This document shows, piece by piece, positions 26,060 to 35,088 of a stretch of DNA of 64,000 nt. The stretch comes from Dongia_A sp035695765. GTDB taxonomy: Bacteria > Pseudomonadota > Alphaproteobacteria > Dongiales > Dongiaceae. Under the pieces are notes generated by a model that did no database searches, had not been told where the DNA came from, and saw nothing but the letters and a program-made list of their open reading frames with translations. The stretch spans positions 1-64,000 of the forward strand of contig DASRRI010000110.1 of NCBI GenBank assembly GCA_035695765.1, given 5' to 3'. Each line of letters begins with the position of its first letter. The first letter of the stretch is position 1. Made by a program: the position numbers and the translations under genes.

Positions 26060-26678
26060 ATTGGCCGAGCTGTGCCAGGCGCACAGCGATCTGGGTGCGG
26101 TTCTTGGTCTCGAGCTTGCGGCAGAGATTGCGCACGTGCAGCTTGACCGTCACTTCCTGCAAGTCGAGTGCGCGCGCGATCTCCTTGTTCGAGGCCCCCT
26201 TGACCAGCATCGCTGCTACTTCCAGCTCGCGCGGCGTCAGGACTTCGGCGCCAATGATCTTCAATCCTTCGATCGCGCCGGACGGCCGCATCAGGTCCAT
26301 CGGTGCATAGACCTCACCGGCCGCTATCAGCTCCAACGCGGACATCAGCTTGGCGCCGGAAAGCGTCTTGGGGATGAAGCCCTTGGCGCCCGCGGTGAGC
26401 GCCGATGTCGCTACCGATTTGGTGACCATGCCGGTAATGATGGCGACGGCGGAATTCGGGCAATGCGCGACCATGCGCTTCAGCCCGTCGAGGCCCTGCA
26501 TGCCCGGCATATTGAGGTCGAGCAGGGTCACGTCATAGCAGCCGTTGGCGAGGACCAGCGCGAAGGCTTCGTCGAAGCTGCGCGCCGTCACCACTTCGGC
26601 TTCCGGAGCATGCCGCTCGATCACCGCCTTGAAACCGTCACAGACCAACTCGTGATCATCAGCCAAAAGAATTCGCAC
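26052..26678 (-). CDS. NarL/FixJ-type response regulator (LuxR output)
   Basis: A 208-residue two-domain regulator. The receiver has acidic DD (7-8), phospho-acceptor D54 in LLDLNMPGM and the K in FIPKTL. The C-terminal LuxR helix-turn-helix runs from LTPRELEVAAMLVKGASNKEIA to the end. The start is GTG 26678. It converges on the kinase-like gene, and is the obvious output of the two kinase proteins. Its own upstream gap of 91 bases to the dioxygenase gene shows no clear promoter. Confidence 0.93.
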   Translation of the reverse strand: MRILLADDHELVCDGFKAVIERHAPEAEVVTARSFDEAFALVLANGCYDVTLLDLNMPGMQGLDGLKRMVAHCPNSAVAIITGMVTKSVATSALTAGAKGFIPKTLSGAKLMSALELIAAGEVYAPMDLMRPSGAIEGLKIIGAEVLTPRELEVAAMLVKGASNKEIARALDLQEVTVKLHVRNLCRKLETKNRTQIAVRLAQLGQFT

Positions 26679-26769
26679 GCCTGTTCTCGATAAATGTGAA
26701 GCGAGGCAATTGTGACATTACGACCGGAGAGTGCTTAACGAAAGCTGAATGCTTGGTACCAGCGCTCAA

Positions 26770-27645
26770 TCATAGCGCGCGCAATGGCAGATCTGGCCCG
26801 CGGACCAGCCAATTGTCGAGAGGATAGCAGCATTCCCCGTCGATCACGTGCAGCGTATAGGCATGGCGGGATCTGTCGGAAGTATTAGGCCCGCTATAGT
26901 GCGGCAGCAAGCCATGGAGGACGATCAGCGTGCCCTTGGCCGTCTCCAGCCCGACTCGCGGGCCGTCCGGCCACGGCGTTTCATCGAGCACCTCAGTCAC
27001 CAGCTTGCCGTCCCTGCGCAGGAAGCGCGACTTCAGCGGCAGGCGATGGGCGCCGGGCAGGCACCACATGGCGCCATTCTCCATGGTCGCATCCTCGAGC
27101 GCAAACCAGAACCCGATGCAGCTCAGGGGCTCGGTATAGAGATAGGTGGAATCGACGTGCCAGACCACCTCGCCGCCGATATGCGGCTGTTTGAAGATAT
27201 ACATCGATTGAACTAGCTGCGGGGCACGAAAGCCGAGGCCCTTCGCCAGCGCATGCAGCTTCTCGGTGCGCGAGAAGGCATCGAAAGCCGAGTCGAGATC
27301 GTGCATGGCATGGCCGATCTTGTTGATCGACAGCGCCTTGGGCTGCTTCAATTCGCCGCGCCCGTCGAACGCGCCCTCTTCGAAGAAGAAGCGGATCTTG
27401 TCGCCGGAGCTCTCGAAATACTCGGCCGCTGCATGCGAGCGGCTGGTGGTGGAAAAGACCGTGCGATGCTCCGCTGGATCGAAGGTTTCGATCAATTCCA
27501 GTGCTCGCGCCCGCAGCCGGTCGCACTCCGCCGGCGGCACGAAGTTCTCCAGGAACAGATAGCCGTCAGCCTCGAACGCCGCTTGCATTTCGGGCGACAG
27601 GCGGCCGTCTTCGCTGCGGAAGCGTCGAGGTGCAAGGTCAGTCAT
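26770..27645 (-). CDS. Phytanoyl-CoA dioxygenase (PHYHD1-like) Fe(II)/2OG oxygenase
   Basis: A 291-residue oxygenase with a complete active site: H163 and D165 in WHVDSTYLYTEPL, H249 in LLPHYSGPN, and R258/R260 to hold 2-oxoglutarate. ALEDATMENGAMWCLPGAHR is typical of the PHYHD1 branch rather than true phytanoyl-CoA hydroxylase. Its ATG overlaps the deoB stop by 4 bases, making it the last gene of a nucleoside uptake and salvage operon. A nucleoside, nucleobase or a modified form is therefore a plausible substrate, by context only. Confidence 0.85.
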   Translation of the reverse strand: MTDLAPRRFRSEDGRLSPEMQAAFEADGYLFLENFVPPAECDRLRARALELIETFDPAEHRTVFSTTSRSHAAAEYFESSGDKIRFFFEEGAFDGRGELKQPKALSINKIGHAMHDLDSAFDAFSRTEKLHALAKGLGFRAPQLVQSMYIFKQPHIGGEVVWHVDSTYLYTEPLSCIGFWFALEDATMENGAMWCLPGAHRLPLKSRFLRRDGKLVTEVLDETPWPDGPRVGLETAKGTLIVLHGLLPHYSGPNTSDRSRHAYTLHVIDGECCYPLDNWLVRGPDLPLRAL

Positions 27646-28865
27646 GTGAAGCAGGCGCGCCCATGCGCCAAGGACGCCAGCTCCAGGTGCCGGGCGATGG
27701 TCTGCCCCATATCAGCGAAACTAAGCCGCTTGCCGAGCGAGCCGGCCGGCAGGCCGGGACCGAAGAACAGCACCGGCACATGCTCGCGCGTATGATCAGT
27801 GCCTGGCCGCGTCGGATCGCAGCCGTGATCGGCGGTCGCCAGCACCAGATCGCCGGGCCGCAAGCGCGCCTCCAACTCCGGCAGCCGCCGATCGAAGGTT
27901 TCGAGCGCGGCGGCGTAGCCCACGACGTCGCGGCGATGGCCATAGAGCATGTCGAAATCGACGAAATTGGCGAAGACCAACGAATGGTTCTTGGCCTCTG
28001 CCATGGCATCGAGGGTACGGTCGAACAAGCTATTATTGTCGTCTGCCTTCAATTTTCTCGAGATGCCACGATGGGCGAAGATGTCGGCGATCTTGCCGAT
28101 GCTCCAGACCTCCGCGCCAGAGGCTGAGACACGGTCGAGCAATGTCTCCTCGGGCGGCGGCGTGGTGTAGTCGCGGCGGTGCGCCGTGCGGCGGAAATCG
28201 GCGGGGCTTTCTCCCACGAAAGGCCGCGCGATCACGCGGCCGATATTGAGCGGTTCGAGCAGCGCTTTCGCGCGCTCGCAGAAGCGATACAGCCGATCCA
28301 ACCCGAAATGCTGCTCGTGTGCGGCGACCTGGAACACGCTGTCGGCGGAAGTGTAGCAGATCGGCTTACCGGTCTTGATGTGCTCGACGCCGAGTTCTGC
28401 GATGATCTCGGTGCCTGATGCGTGACAATCACCGAGGATACCCGGCAGGTTGAACTCCGCCACCAGTTGGTCGATGAGCGCCGGCGGGAAGCACGGCAAT
28501 ACGCGCGGGAAATAGCCCCAGTCGAATGGCACGGGACATCCGGCCATTTCCCAATGCCCGCTCGGCGTGTCCTTGCCCTTGCTCTCTTCGGCGGCGCAGC
28601 CATAGGCACCGTCGACCCGATCGATCTCGAGGCCGGTGGGGACTGCACCCGTCGAAATCTCCGCCGCGCGGCCGAGGCCCCAGCGCGCCAGATTCGGGAT
28701 GCGCAGGCGGCCGGACCGAACACCGCTCTTGTCCGCACGACCCTCGGCGCAGGCCTCTGCGATATGGCCGAGAGTATCGGCGCCAACATCGCCGAACTGC
28801 GCGGCATCCGCCGAGGCGCCGATGCCGAAGGAGTCCAGGACCAGGATGATGGCACGCCGTTGCAT
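27642..28865 (-). CDS. deoB: Phosphopentomutase
   Basis: A 407-residue enzyme that interconverts (deoxy)ribose-1-phosphate and 5-phosphate, linking nucleoside phosphorolysis to the pentose phosphate pool. It belongs to the alkaline-phosphatase superfamily: metal-binding LDSFGIGASAD near residue 10, phospho-threonine motif DTPSGHWEM, and C-terminal metal block ATADHGCDP. Length is normal. It starts 4 bases after deoA ends. deoC, which would cleave deoxyribose-5-phosphate, is not in this operon. Confidence 0.96.
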   Translation of the reverse strand: MQRRAIILVLDSFGIGASADAAQFGDVGADTLGHIAEACAEGRADKSGVRSGRLRIPNLARWGLGRAAEISTGAVPTGLEIDRVDGAYGCAAEESKGKDTPSGHWEMAGCPVPFDWGYFPRVLPCFPPALIDQLVAEFNLPGILGDCHASGTEIIAELGVEHIKTGKPICYTSADSVFQVAAHEQHFGLDRLYRFCERAKALLEPLNIGRVIARPFVGESPADFRRTAHRRDYTTPPPEETLLDRVSASGAEVWSIGKIADIFAHRGISRKLKADDNNSLFDRTLDAMAEAKNHSLVFANFVDFDMLYGHRRDVVGYAAALETFDRRLPELEARLRPGDLVLATADHGCDPTRPGTDHTREHVPVLFFGPGLPAGSLGKRLSFADMGQTIARHLELASLAHGRACFT

Positions 28866-28869
28866 GGGG

Positions 28870-30192
28870 CTAGTCTACAGCAATCCGCTGGTGAATGGGC
28901 GATGGAACGGTAACCGCCTTGCCCATCAACCGCACCGCCGCGCGGATGGAATCGGCGGCCCGCGACCAGGATGCTCCATCAACCGCGTGAACAAAGCAGA
29001 TCGGCTGATGTGGCCCGACTTCTTCGCCAAGGCTCCGGAATTCCGAGAAGCCAACCCGGTGATCGATTTTGTCCTGGGGGTGGGTGCGGCCGCCGCCAAG
29101 CTCGATCAGCGCCACGCCCACAGCACGTGTGTCGATGGCCGCAATGCGTCCCGTCCGGGCAGGCTCGCAGGGTTTGATCACCGGTGCGGCAGCCAGATAG
29201 GTGCCGGGACGGTCCAGCAGGTCGGCCGGACCACCGAGGGCGGCAACCATGCGGCCGAGGATTTCAGCAGCACGGCCCGAGGCTAGTGCCGTCTCGATCT
29301 TGGACATGGCTTCTGACGTGGTCTCACAAAGACTGCCGACGACCAGCATCTCCGCCACCAGAGCCCGCGTAACCTGATCCAGCCGCCCATCGCGGCGCTT
29401 GCCGGTCAGATACTCGATCGCCTCCATCATTTCGGTTGCATGGCCGGCGGAATGGCCGAGCACCTGGTTCATGTCAGTGATGAGCGCGGTCGTCCTGACC
29501 GCTGCCCCACTCGCGACGCGCACGATGCTGTCGGCCAATTCGCGTGCGGATTCCAGCGTGGACATGAAGGCCCCATTGCCGGTCTTCACGTCCATCACCA
29601 ATCCTTGCAGGCCGGCGGCGAGTTTCTTGGAGAGGATCGAGGCAGTGATCAGCGGGATGGATTCGACCGTCGCCGTCACGTCGCGGATGGCGTAGAGGCG
29701 GCGGTCGGCGGGCGCCAAATTCGCGGTCTGGCCGATGATAGCGCAGCCGACGTCGCGCACCACGCGGCGGAACAATTCAGTGTCGGGCTGGGTCTGATAG
29801 CCGGGAATGGCGTCGAACTTGTCGAGCGTGCCGCCGGTGTGGCCAAGGCCGCGGCCCGAAATCATCGGCACGAAGCAGCCGCACGCCGCCGCGATCGGCC
29901 CCAGCATCAGTGAGACCTTGTCGCCGACACCGCCGGTGGAGTGCTTGTCGACGACAGGTCCCGACAGGCCATCGTGCGACCAATCGAGGACAGTGCCGGA
30001 TTCCATCATCGCCCGCGTCAGGGCAATCCGCTCCGGCATTTCCATGCCGCGGAAGAACACGGTCATCGCAAAGGCAGCCACCTGCCCTTCGGTGATGGAG
30101 CCGTCCGTCAGACCATTCACGAAATGCCGGATCTCGCTATCGCTCAGCGCGGCGCCATCGCGCTTCTTGCGGATGATCTCCTGCGGCAGCAT
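28870..30192 (-). CDS. deoA: Thymidine phosphorylase
   Basis: A 440-residue pyrimidine nucleoside phosphorylase that splits thymidine or deoxyuridine with phosphate. Signature blocks: KHSTGGVGDKVSLML, SGRGLGHTGGTLDKFDAIPG and DVKTGNGAFM. The E. coli-type length supports DeoA rather than the Gram-positive Pdp. The ATG at 30192 shares a base with the punA stop (TGATG), so translation is coupled. Confidence 0.96.
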   Translation of the reverse strand: MLPQEIIRKKRDGAALSDSEIRHFVNGLTDGSITEGQVAAFAMTVFFRGMEMPERIALTRAMMESGTVLDWSHDGLSGPVVDKHSTGGVGDKVSLMLGPIAAACGCFVPMISGRGLGHTGGTLDKFDAIPGYQTQPDTELFRRVVRDVGCAIIGQTANLAPADRRLYAIRDVTATVESIPLITASILSKKLAAGLQGLVMDVKTGNGAFMSTLESARELADSIVRVASGAAVRTTALITDMNQVLGHSAGHATEMMEAIEYLTGKRRDGRLDQVTRALVAEMLVVGSLCETTSEAMSKIETALASGRAAEILGRMVAALGGPADLLDRPGTYLAAAPVIKPCEPARTGRIAAIDTRAVGVALIELGGGRTHPQDKIDHRVGFSEFRSLGEEVGPHQPICFVHAVDGASWSRAADSIRAAVRLMGKAVTVPSPIHQRIAVD

Positions 30193-30992
30193 CAACTGGC
30201 CCAGCCGGAGATCATGCGATTGAGCAGCCGGCGCAGATCCACGGCGGCACCGGCGGCCACTTTCATGGTTTGCTCGTGACTGAGAGGCGCATCGCTCATC
30301 CCCGCGCCGAGATTGGTGATGATGGAAAAACCCGCGACCTTCATGCCGGCCTGCCGCGCCAGGATCACTTCGGGGACAGTCGACATGCCGACGGCAGAGC
30401 CACCTATCAGGCGCGCGAACCGCACCTCCGCTGGCGTTTCGAAATGCGGACCGGAGAACCAGACATAGACGCCTTCGTGCAATGCGACGCCCTCTGCCTG
30501 CGCGGCGTCGCGCGCGCGTTTCTGCAGGCCGGCATCATAGGCGCCGACCATGTCGACAAAGCGGCTGTTGCCGGCTTCGTCATAGAGCGGCGAGGATTGA
30601 ACCAGATTGATGTGGTCGGTAATCATCATGACCGAACCGGGGCCTATCGCGGGATCGAGGCTGCCGCCGGCATTGGTGAGGATGAGGCATTCGCACCCGA
30701 TCGCATGCAAGGTGCGAACCGGCACTTTCATCGCGTCGGCGCGGCCGTGCTCGTAGTGGTGCGAGCGGCCATGCAGAACGGCGACAGGTGTTTCGCCGAT
30801 CTTGCCCAGCGACAGGCGGCCGGCATGGCCCTCGACGCTCGGCTGCGGAAAGCCTGGCAGATCGCGATAGTCGAGCACTGTGACGTCAGTGACGTCCTCC
30901 GCCATCGGACCAAGGCCCGAACCCAGGATCACGCCGACCTTCGGTTTGAAGCCGGGCCTCGCCGCGGCGATGATGCTGGCCGCGTCGCTCAT
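30192..30992 (-). CDS. punA: Purine-nucleoside phosphorylase (trimeric type)
   Basis: A 266-residue trimeric-type PNP that splits inosine and guanosine. Motifs are GSGLGPMAEDV (phosphate loop), HGRSHHYEHG, the NAGGSLDP purine-pocket block and SGPHFETPAEVR. The hexameric DeoD type lacks these. Its stop overlaps the deoA start, and its own start overlaps the cdd stop by 4 bases. Confidence 0.94.
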   Translation of the reverse strand: MSDAASIIAAARPGFKPKVGVILGSGLGPMAEDVTDVTVLDYRDLPGFPQPSVEGHAGRLSLGKIGETPVAVLHGRSHHYEHGRADAMKVPVRTLHAIGCECLILTNAGGSLDPAIGPGSVMMITDHINLVQSSPLYDEAGNSRFVDMVGAYDAGLQKRARDAAQAEGVALHEGVYVWFSGPHFETPAEVRFARLIGGSAVGMSTVPEVILARQAGMKVAGFSIITNLGAGMSDAPLSHEQTMKVAAGAAVDLRRLLNRMISGWAS

Positions 30993-31381
30993 GCGAGATT
31001 TTCCGGGCCGAATGAATCCGGCAGCAATTCATCGCGCGTATAGGTCCGGCGCAACCCTTCCGGTCCGCAGACATGCACCTTGGTTTCTGATGCGGCGAAC
31101 TCGCGGATGCGCTGGCGGCAACCGCCGCAGGGCGTGCACAGCTTGTCGCCGTGACCGATGACGACGATCTCCCGGATCTGCAGCGCACCGTCACGGATCA
31201 TGGCAGAAATCGCCCCTGCCTCCGCGCAGGTGCCGACCGGATAGGCCGCGTTCTCGACATTGCAGCCGCTATAGATCCGGCCGTTCTCGGCCAAGATCGC
31301 GGCGCCGACCTGGAATTTCGAATAGGGCGCGTAGGCGCGCTCCATGGCGGCGCTCGCCGCCGCAAACAGATGCTGGTCCAT
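30989..31381 (-). CDS. cdd: Cytidine deaminase
   Basis: A 130-residue homotetrameric-type deaminase converting cytidine and deoxycytidine to the uridines. Catalytic zinc motifs are NAAYPVGTCAEAGAI (Cys-Ala-Glu) and PCGGCRQRI (two Cys). The start is the ATG at 31381; an extension upstream overlaps the permease gene and is not family-like. It is 4 bases after the second permease gene, putting salvage directly behind uptake. Confidence 0.95.
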   Translation of the reverse strand: MDQHLFAAASAAMERAYAPYSKFQVGAAILAENGRIYSGCNVENAAYPVGTCAEAGAISAMIRDGALQIREIVVIGHGDKLCTPCGGCRQRIREFAASETKVHVCGPEGLRRTYTRDELLPDSFGPENLA

Positions 31382-31385
31382 CAGC

Positions 31386-32360
31386 TCAACGCTCCTTGAC
31401 GTAGGGTTGCCCCAGCGTGTGGGGGGCCATCGCCCGCCCGACAAATCCCGCCAGCAGCACCACAGTCAGGATATAGGGCAAGGCCTGGATGAACTCCACC
31501 GGCACCTCGCCGATGCCCGGAAATTTCGTGCCTTGCAGGCGGATCGCGATCGCGTCCAGCAGGCCGAACAGCAGGCAGGCAAACATCGCAGGCCAGGGCC
31601 GCCATTTGCCGAACACCATGGCTGCCAACGCGATGAAGCCGCGGCCCGCCGTCATCTGCGGGCTGAATCCGGCGTTCTGCGCGATTGCCAGATAGGCGCC
31701 GGCGAACCCGCAGAGCGTGCCGGCAATGATGACGGCGCGGTAGCGCAGCCAGGCGACCGAGATGCCGGCGGTGTCGACCACCTTCGGGTCCTCGCCGACC
31801 GCGCGCAGGCGAAGGCCAAAGCGCGTGTGATACAGCACCCACCAGGCGATCGGCACCGTGATGAAAGCCATATAGACCAGAAGATTGTGACCTCCGATCA
31901 CGTTGCTATAGACCGGCCCGACGACGGGGATACCGAACGCGTTGTCCGCACCCGGTATCTTCAGTGGCATGAAGCGCGCCGCGGGCGCCAGGTCCGGCGT
32001 CTGGCCGCCCCGGCCGAACCAGGCATTTCCCAGAACGACCGTCAGGCCCGCGGCCATGATGTTGATCGCGACACCGCTCACCACTTGGTTGCCGCGATAG
32101 GTGATGCAGGCGAGCCCATGCAGCAGCGCCATCAGGATGCCGACGATAATGGCGCCGAGCAGCGCGACCCAGGCTGAGCCGGTCACCACGGCAACGCAGG
32201 CTGCCGCAAATGCTGCCGCCAGCATCTTGCCTTCCAGCCCGATATCGATGGTGCCGGAGCGCTCCGAGAACATGCCGGCCATGGCAGCGAACACCAGCGG
32301 CGTTGCCATCCGCAAGGTGGCCGACAGGATCGAGACCAGCTGGAGCCAAAGGTCTTCCAT
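31386..32360 (-). CDS. BMP-type nucleoside ABC transporter permease (second)
   Basis: A 324-residue inner-membrane permease of the BPD_transp_2 (RbsC/BmpC) family, with about eight to ten transmembrane helices and a family block GEDPKVVDTAGISVAW in a cytoplasmic loop contacting the ATPase. It begins 3 bases after the first permease gene. The two permeases probably form a heterodimer for nucleoside uptake. The nucleoside substrate is inferred from the downstream salvage genes. Confidence 0.92.
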   Translation of the reverse strand: MEDLWLQLVSILSATLRMATPLVFAAMAGMFSERSGTIDIGLEGKMLAAAFAAACVAVVTGSAWVALLGAIIVGILMALLHGLACITYRGNQVVSGVAINIMAAGLTVVLGNAWFGRGGQTPDLAPAARFMPLKIPGADNAFGIPVVGPVYSNVIGGHNLLVYMAFITVPIAWWVLYHTRFGLRLRAVGEDPKVVDTAGISVAWLRYRAVIIAGTLCGFAGAYLAIAQNAGFSPQMTAGRGFIALAAMVFGKWRPWPAMFACLLFGLLDAIAIRLQGTKFPGIGEVPVEFIQALPYILTVVLLAGFVGRAMAPHTLGQPYVKER

Positions 32361-32363
32361 CGC

Positions 32364-33491
32364 TCAGGTCGCCTCCGCCAGGACAGCGCGCCGGTCGAAC
32401 ATCAGATAGAGCCGCGCGATCCAGGGCCGATTCATGTAAGCGAGCGCACCGGAGAACAGGATGATGAGACCCTGCATCGCCACCACCATGTCGCGATTGA
32501 TGGTCGGGATCTCGAACGAAAGTTCCGCGCCGCCTTGGTAGAGCGCACCAAACAGGATCGCCGCCAGCACGATGCCGATCGGGTGGTTGCGACCCATCAG
32601 CGCCACGGCGATCCCGGTAAAGCCGGCACCGGCCACGAAGTCCAGCAGCATGTGATGGTGATAGCCGATGATCTGGTTCAGTGCGACGCCAGACGCCAGG
32701 GCGCCCGACAGGCACATCGCGATCATGATGACGCGCTTGGGCGAGATGCCGGCGTAGATTGCCGCCTTAGGCGAAAGGCCGACCGCGCGGATCGCATAGC
32801 CCCAACGCGTGCGCCAGATGAACACCCACACGAAGACGCAGCACACCGCCGCCCACAGGATCGACAGATTGAGCGGCGTGCTCGGCATTTCGATGCCGAG
32901 CCAGGCCGCAATATCGTGCACATGCGGCAGATAGGCGGCCGGCGCAAATTCGCGGCTGCTGGGCACCATCTCTCCCGGCGGCCGCAGGATGTCAGAGCCG
33001 ATATAGACCATCAGCGACGCTGCGATGAAATTGAACATGATCGTCGTGATCACGATGTGGCTGCCGCGATAGGCCTGCAGGTACGCCGGGACCAGCGCCC
33101 AGCCTGCGCCGAAAATGGTGGCAGCGATGAGGCCGATCGGGATCAGCAGAAAGCCGGGGAGATACGCATCGAAGGCGAGCATTGCGAGAGTCGCGCCAAG
33201 GCCGGCGATATAAGCCTGCCCCTCCCCGCCGATATTGAACAAGCCGGCATGGAAGGCGACGGCGACCGCGAGGCCAGTGAAGACGAAATCGGTGGCGTAA
33301 TAGAGCGTGTAGCTGATGGAAACGGAATCCTGCACCACGCCCCAGGCCATGATGCGCATCGCCTCCAGCGGATTGACACCGATGATGAGGACAACCAGCC
33401 CCGCGACCAGCAGCGCCTGCACCAGGTTGATGATCGGCAGAAGCCCGATGTCGACCCAGCGCGGCAGGGCAACCTGCGGTGTCCCGCTCAT
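32364..33491 (-). CDS. BMP-type nucleoside ABC transporter permease (first)
   Basis: A 375-residue permease of the same BPD_transp_2 family, longer at its N-terminus, with LLPIINLVQALLVAGLVVLI as its first membrane helix and VGLSPKAAIYAGISPKRVIM as the loop that meets the ATPase. The start is ATG 33491, overlapping the ATPase gene by 4 bases; the open frame continues further upstream but in an Arg-rich, non-family sequence within the ATPase gene. Confidence 0.92.
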   Translation of the reverse strand: MSGTPQVALPRWVDIGLLPIINLVQALLVAGLVVLIIGVNPLEAMRIMAWGVVQDSVSISYTLYYATDFVFTGLAVAVAFHAGLFNIGGEGQAYIAGLGATLAMLAFDAYLPGFLLIPIGLIAATIFGAGWALVPAYLQAYRGSHIVITTIMFNFIAASLMVYIGSDILRPPGEMVPSSREFAPAAYLPHVHDIAAWLGIEMPSTPLNLSILWAAVCCVFVWVFIWRTRWGYAIRAVGLSPKAAIYAGISPKRVIMIAMCLSGALASGVALNQIIGYHHHMLLDFVAGAGFTGIAVALMGRNHPIGIVLAAILFGALYQGGAELSFEIPTINRDMVVAMQGLIILFSGALAYMNRPWIARLYLMFDRRAVLAEAT

Positions 33492-35071
33492 GCCGCCTCG
33501 TCCGCCTGGGTGTGGGCGTTGGCCATCATGAGGCCGAGCGTGCGCTCTTCCGCTTCGTCTCCACTTACCTCGCCCACGATCCGGCCCTGGAACATCACCA
33601 GGATTCGGTCGCTCAGGGACATGACCTCGTCCAGTTCGACGGAGACCAGCAGGATGGCGCAACCGGCATCGCGCAAGGCGATCAGCTGCCGGTGAATGAA
33701 TTCGATGGCGCCGATATCGACGCCGCGGGTCGGCTGGCCAACCACCAGCACTTTCGGCTGGCGCGCAATCTCCCGCGCCAGGATCAGCTTTTGCTGGTTG
33801 CCGCCGGAGAAACTGCCGCATCTCAGCGCCGGGTCGCGCGGCCGCACGTCGAAGCGCTCCATCAGCTTGCCGCACGCGTTGGTCATGGCGTCGCGGTCCA
33901 TGAGGACGCGGCCGTTATATTCCTCGTTCTCGTGGTAGCCGAGGGCGAAGGATTCCCAGGCCGGAAACGCCGTCACGACGCCGAGGCGCAAGCGATCCTC
34001 CGGCACGTGCGCCAGTCCATGCTCGCGCACAATGGCAGGCCCGTGGGGCGTGTCGGAGGAAATCTCCAGATCGCACAGATTGATGCCGCCGGCCGATAGC
34101 GGGCGGATGCCCGACAAAGCCTCCAGCAGCTCGCTCTGCCCGTTGCCGGAGACGCCGGCGATGCCGAGGATCTCGCCCGCGCGCAGATCAAACCCGACAT
34201 TGTCGACGCGCGTCACGCCCTTGCCGTCGACAACCGACAGGTTCCGTACCGACAGGCGCACTTCGCCTGGCTTCGCCCTGGTCTTGTCCAGCTCCAGGCG
34301 GACCTTGCGCCCGACCATCAACTCCGCCAGCTGCTCGCGCGTCGCCTGCCTGGTCGGCAAGGTCGCGACCATCTCGCCCTGCCGCATCACGGAAACGGTA
34401 TCGGTAATCGCCAGGATCTCACGCAGCTTATGCGTGATGAGCACGATCGTGACGCCGCGTGCATTGAGAGCGCGCAGGATCTGGAACAGTTGGTCCGTTT
34501 CCTGCGGCGTCAAGACGCCGGTTGGTTCGTCCAGGATCAGGATGTCGCAATGGCGGAAGAGAGCCTTCAGGATCTCCACCCGCTGCTGCTCGCCGACCGG
34601 CAGCTCGGAAATATGGGTGTCGGGATTGACGTTGAGCCCGTAGTCGCGCGCGAGCCGCTCCAGCTCGGTCCGCGCCTTGGCCGCGCCGCCGCTCAGCAGC
34701 GCGCCGCCTTCGGCGCCCAGCATGACGTTCTCGAGGACGGTGAACGGCTCCACCAGCATGAAATGCTGGTGCACCATGCCGATGCCGGCGGCGATCGCAT
34801 CGTGCGAGCTGTGGATGCGGACGGGCTTGCCGTTGATCAGGATCTCGCCCGCATCGGCGCTGTAGAACCCGTAGAGGATGCTCATCAGGGTCGACTTGCC
34901 GGCACCATTCTCGCCGATGATGCCGTGGATCGTGCCCTTCGCGATGGTCAGGTCGACATTCTTGTTGGCATGGACGGCGCCGAAGGATTTATCGATGCCG
35001 CGCAACTCGATCGCCGCCGGCCGGATTGCGGCCGACGGCGATGATGCAATGCCAACCTGTTCAGTTGCCAT
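33488..35071 (-). CDS. BMP-type nucleoside ABC transporter ATPase (two domains)
   Basis: A 527-residue ATPase with two nucleotide-binding domains. Domain 1 (about 20-255) has Walker A GENGAGKSTL and Walker B LILDEPTGVL. Domain 2 (about 275-515) has the altered P-loop GVSGNGQSEL typical of RbsA/nucleoside-type ATPases, with signature FSGGNQQK. It powers both permeases. It follows the binding protein gene after 17 bases. Confidence 0.94.
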   Translation of the reverse strand: MATEQVGIASSPSAAIRPAAIELRGIDKSFGAVHANKNVDLTIAKGTIHGIIGENGAGKSTLMSILYGFYSADAGEILINGKPVRIHSSHDAIAAGIGMVHQHFMLVEPFTVLENVMLGAEGGALLSGGAAKARTELERLARDYGLNVNPDTHISELPVGEQQRVEILKALFRHCDILILDEPTGVLTPQETDQLFQILRALNARGVTIVLITHKLREILAITDTVSVMRQGEMVATLPTRQATREQLAELMVGRKVRLELDKTRAKPGEVRLSVRNLSVVDGKGVTRVDNVGFDLRAGEILGIAGVSGNGQSELLEALSGIRPLSAGGINLCDLEISSDTPHGPAIVREHGLAHVPEDRLRLGVVTAFPAWESFALGYHENEEYNGRVLMDRDAMTNACGKLMERFDVRPRDPALRCGSFSGGNQQKLILAREIARQPKVLVVGQPTRGVDIGAIEFIHRQLIALRDAGCAILLVSVELDEVMSLSDRILVMFQGRIVGEVSGDEAEERTLGLMMANAHTQADEAA

Positions 35072-35088
35072 GCCGGACGCGAACCCGG

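Noticed and set aside
33492..33875. N-terminal extension of the first BMP permease
   Set aside because: The added sequence is Arg-rich, overlaps the ATPase gene and has no membrane helix. ATG 33491 overlaps the ATPase stop.
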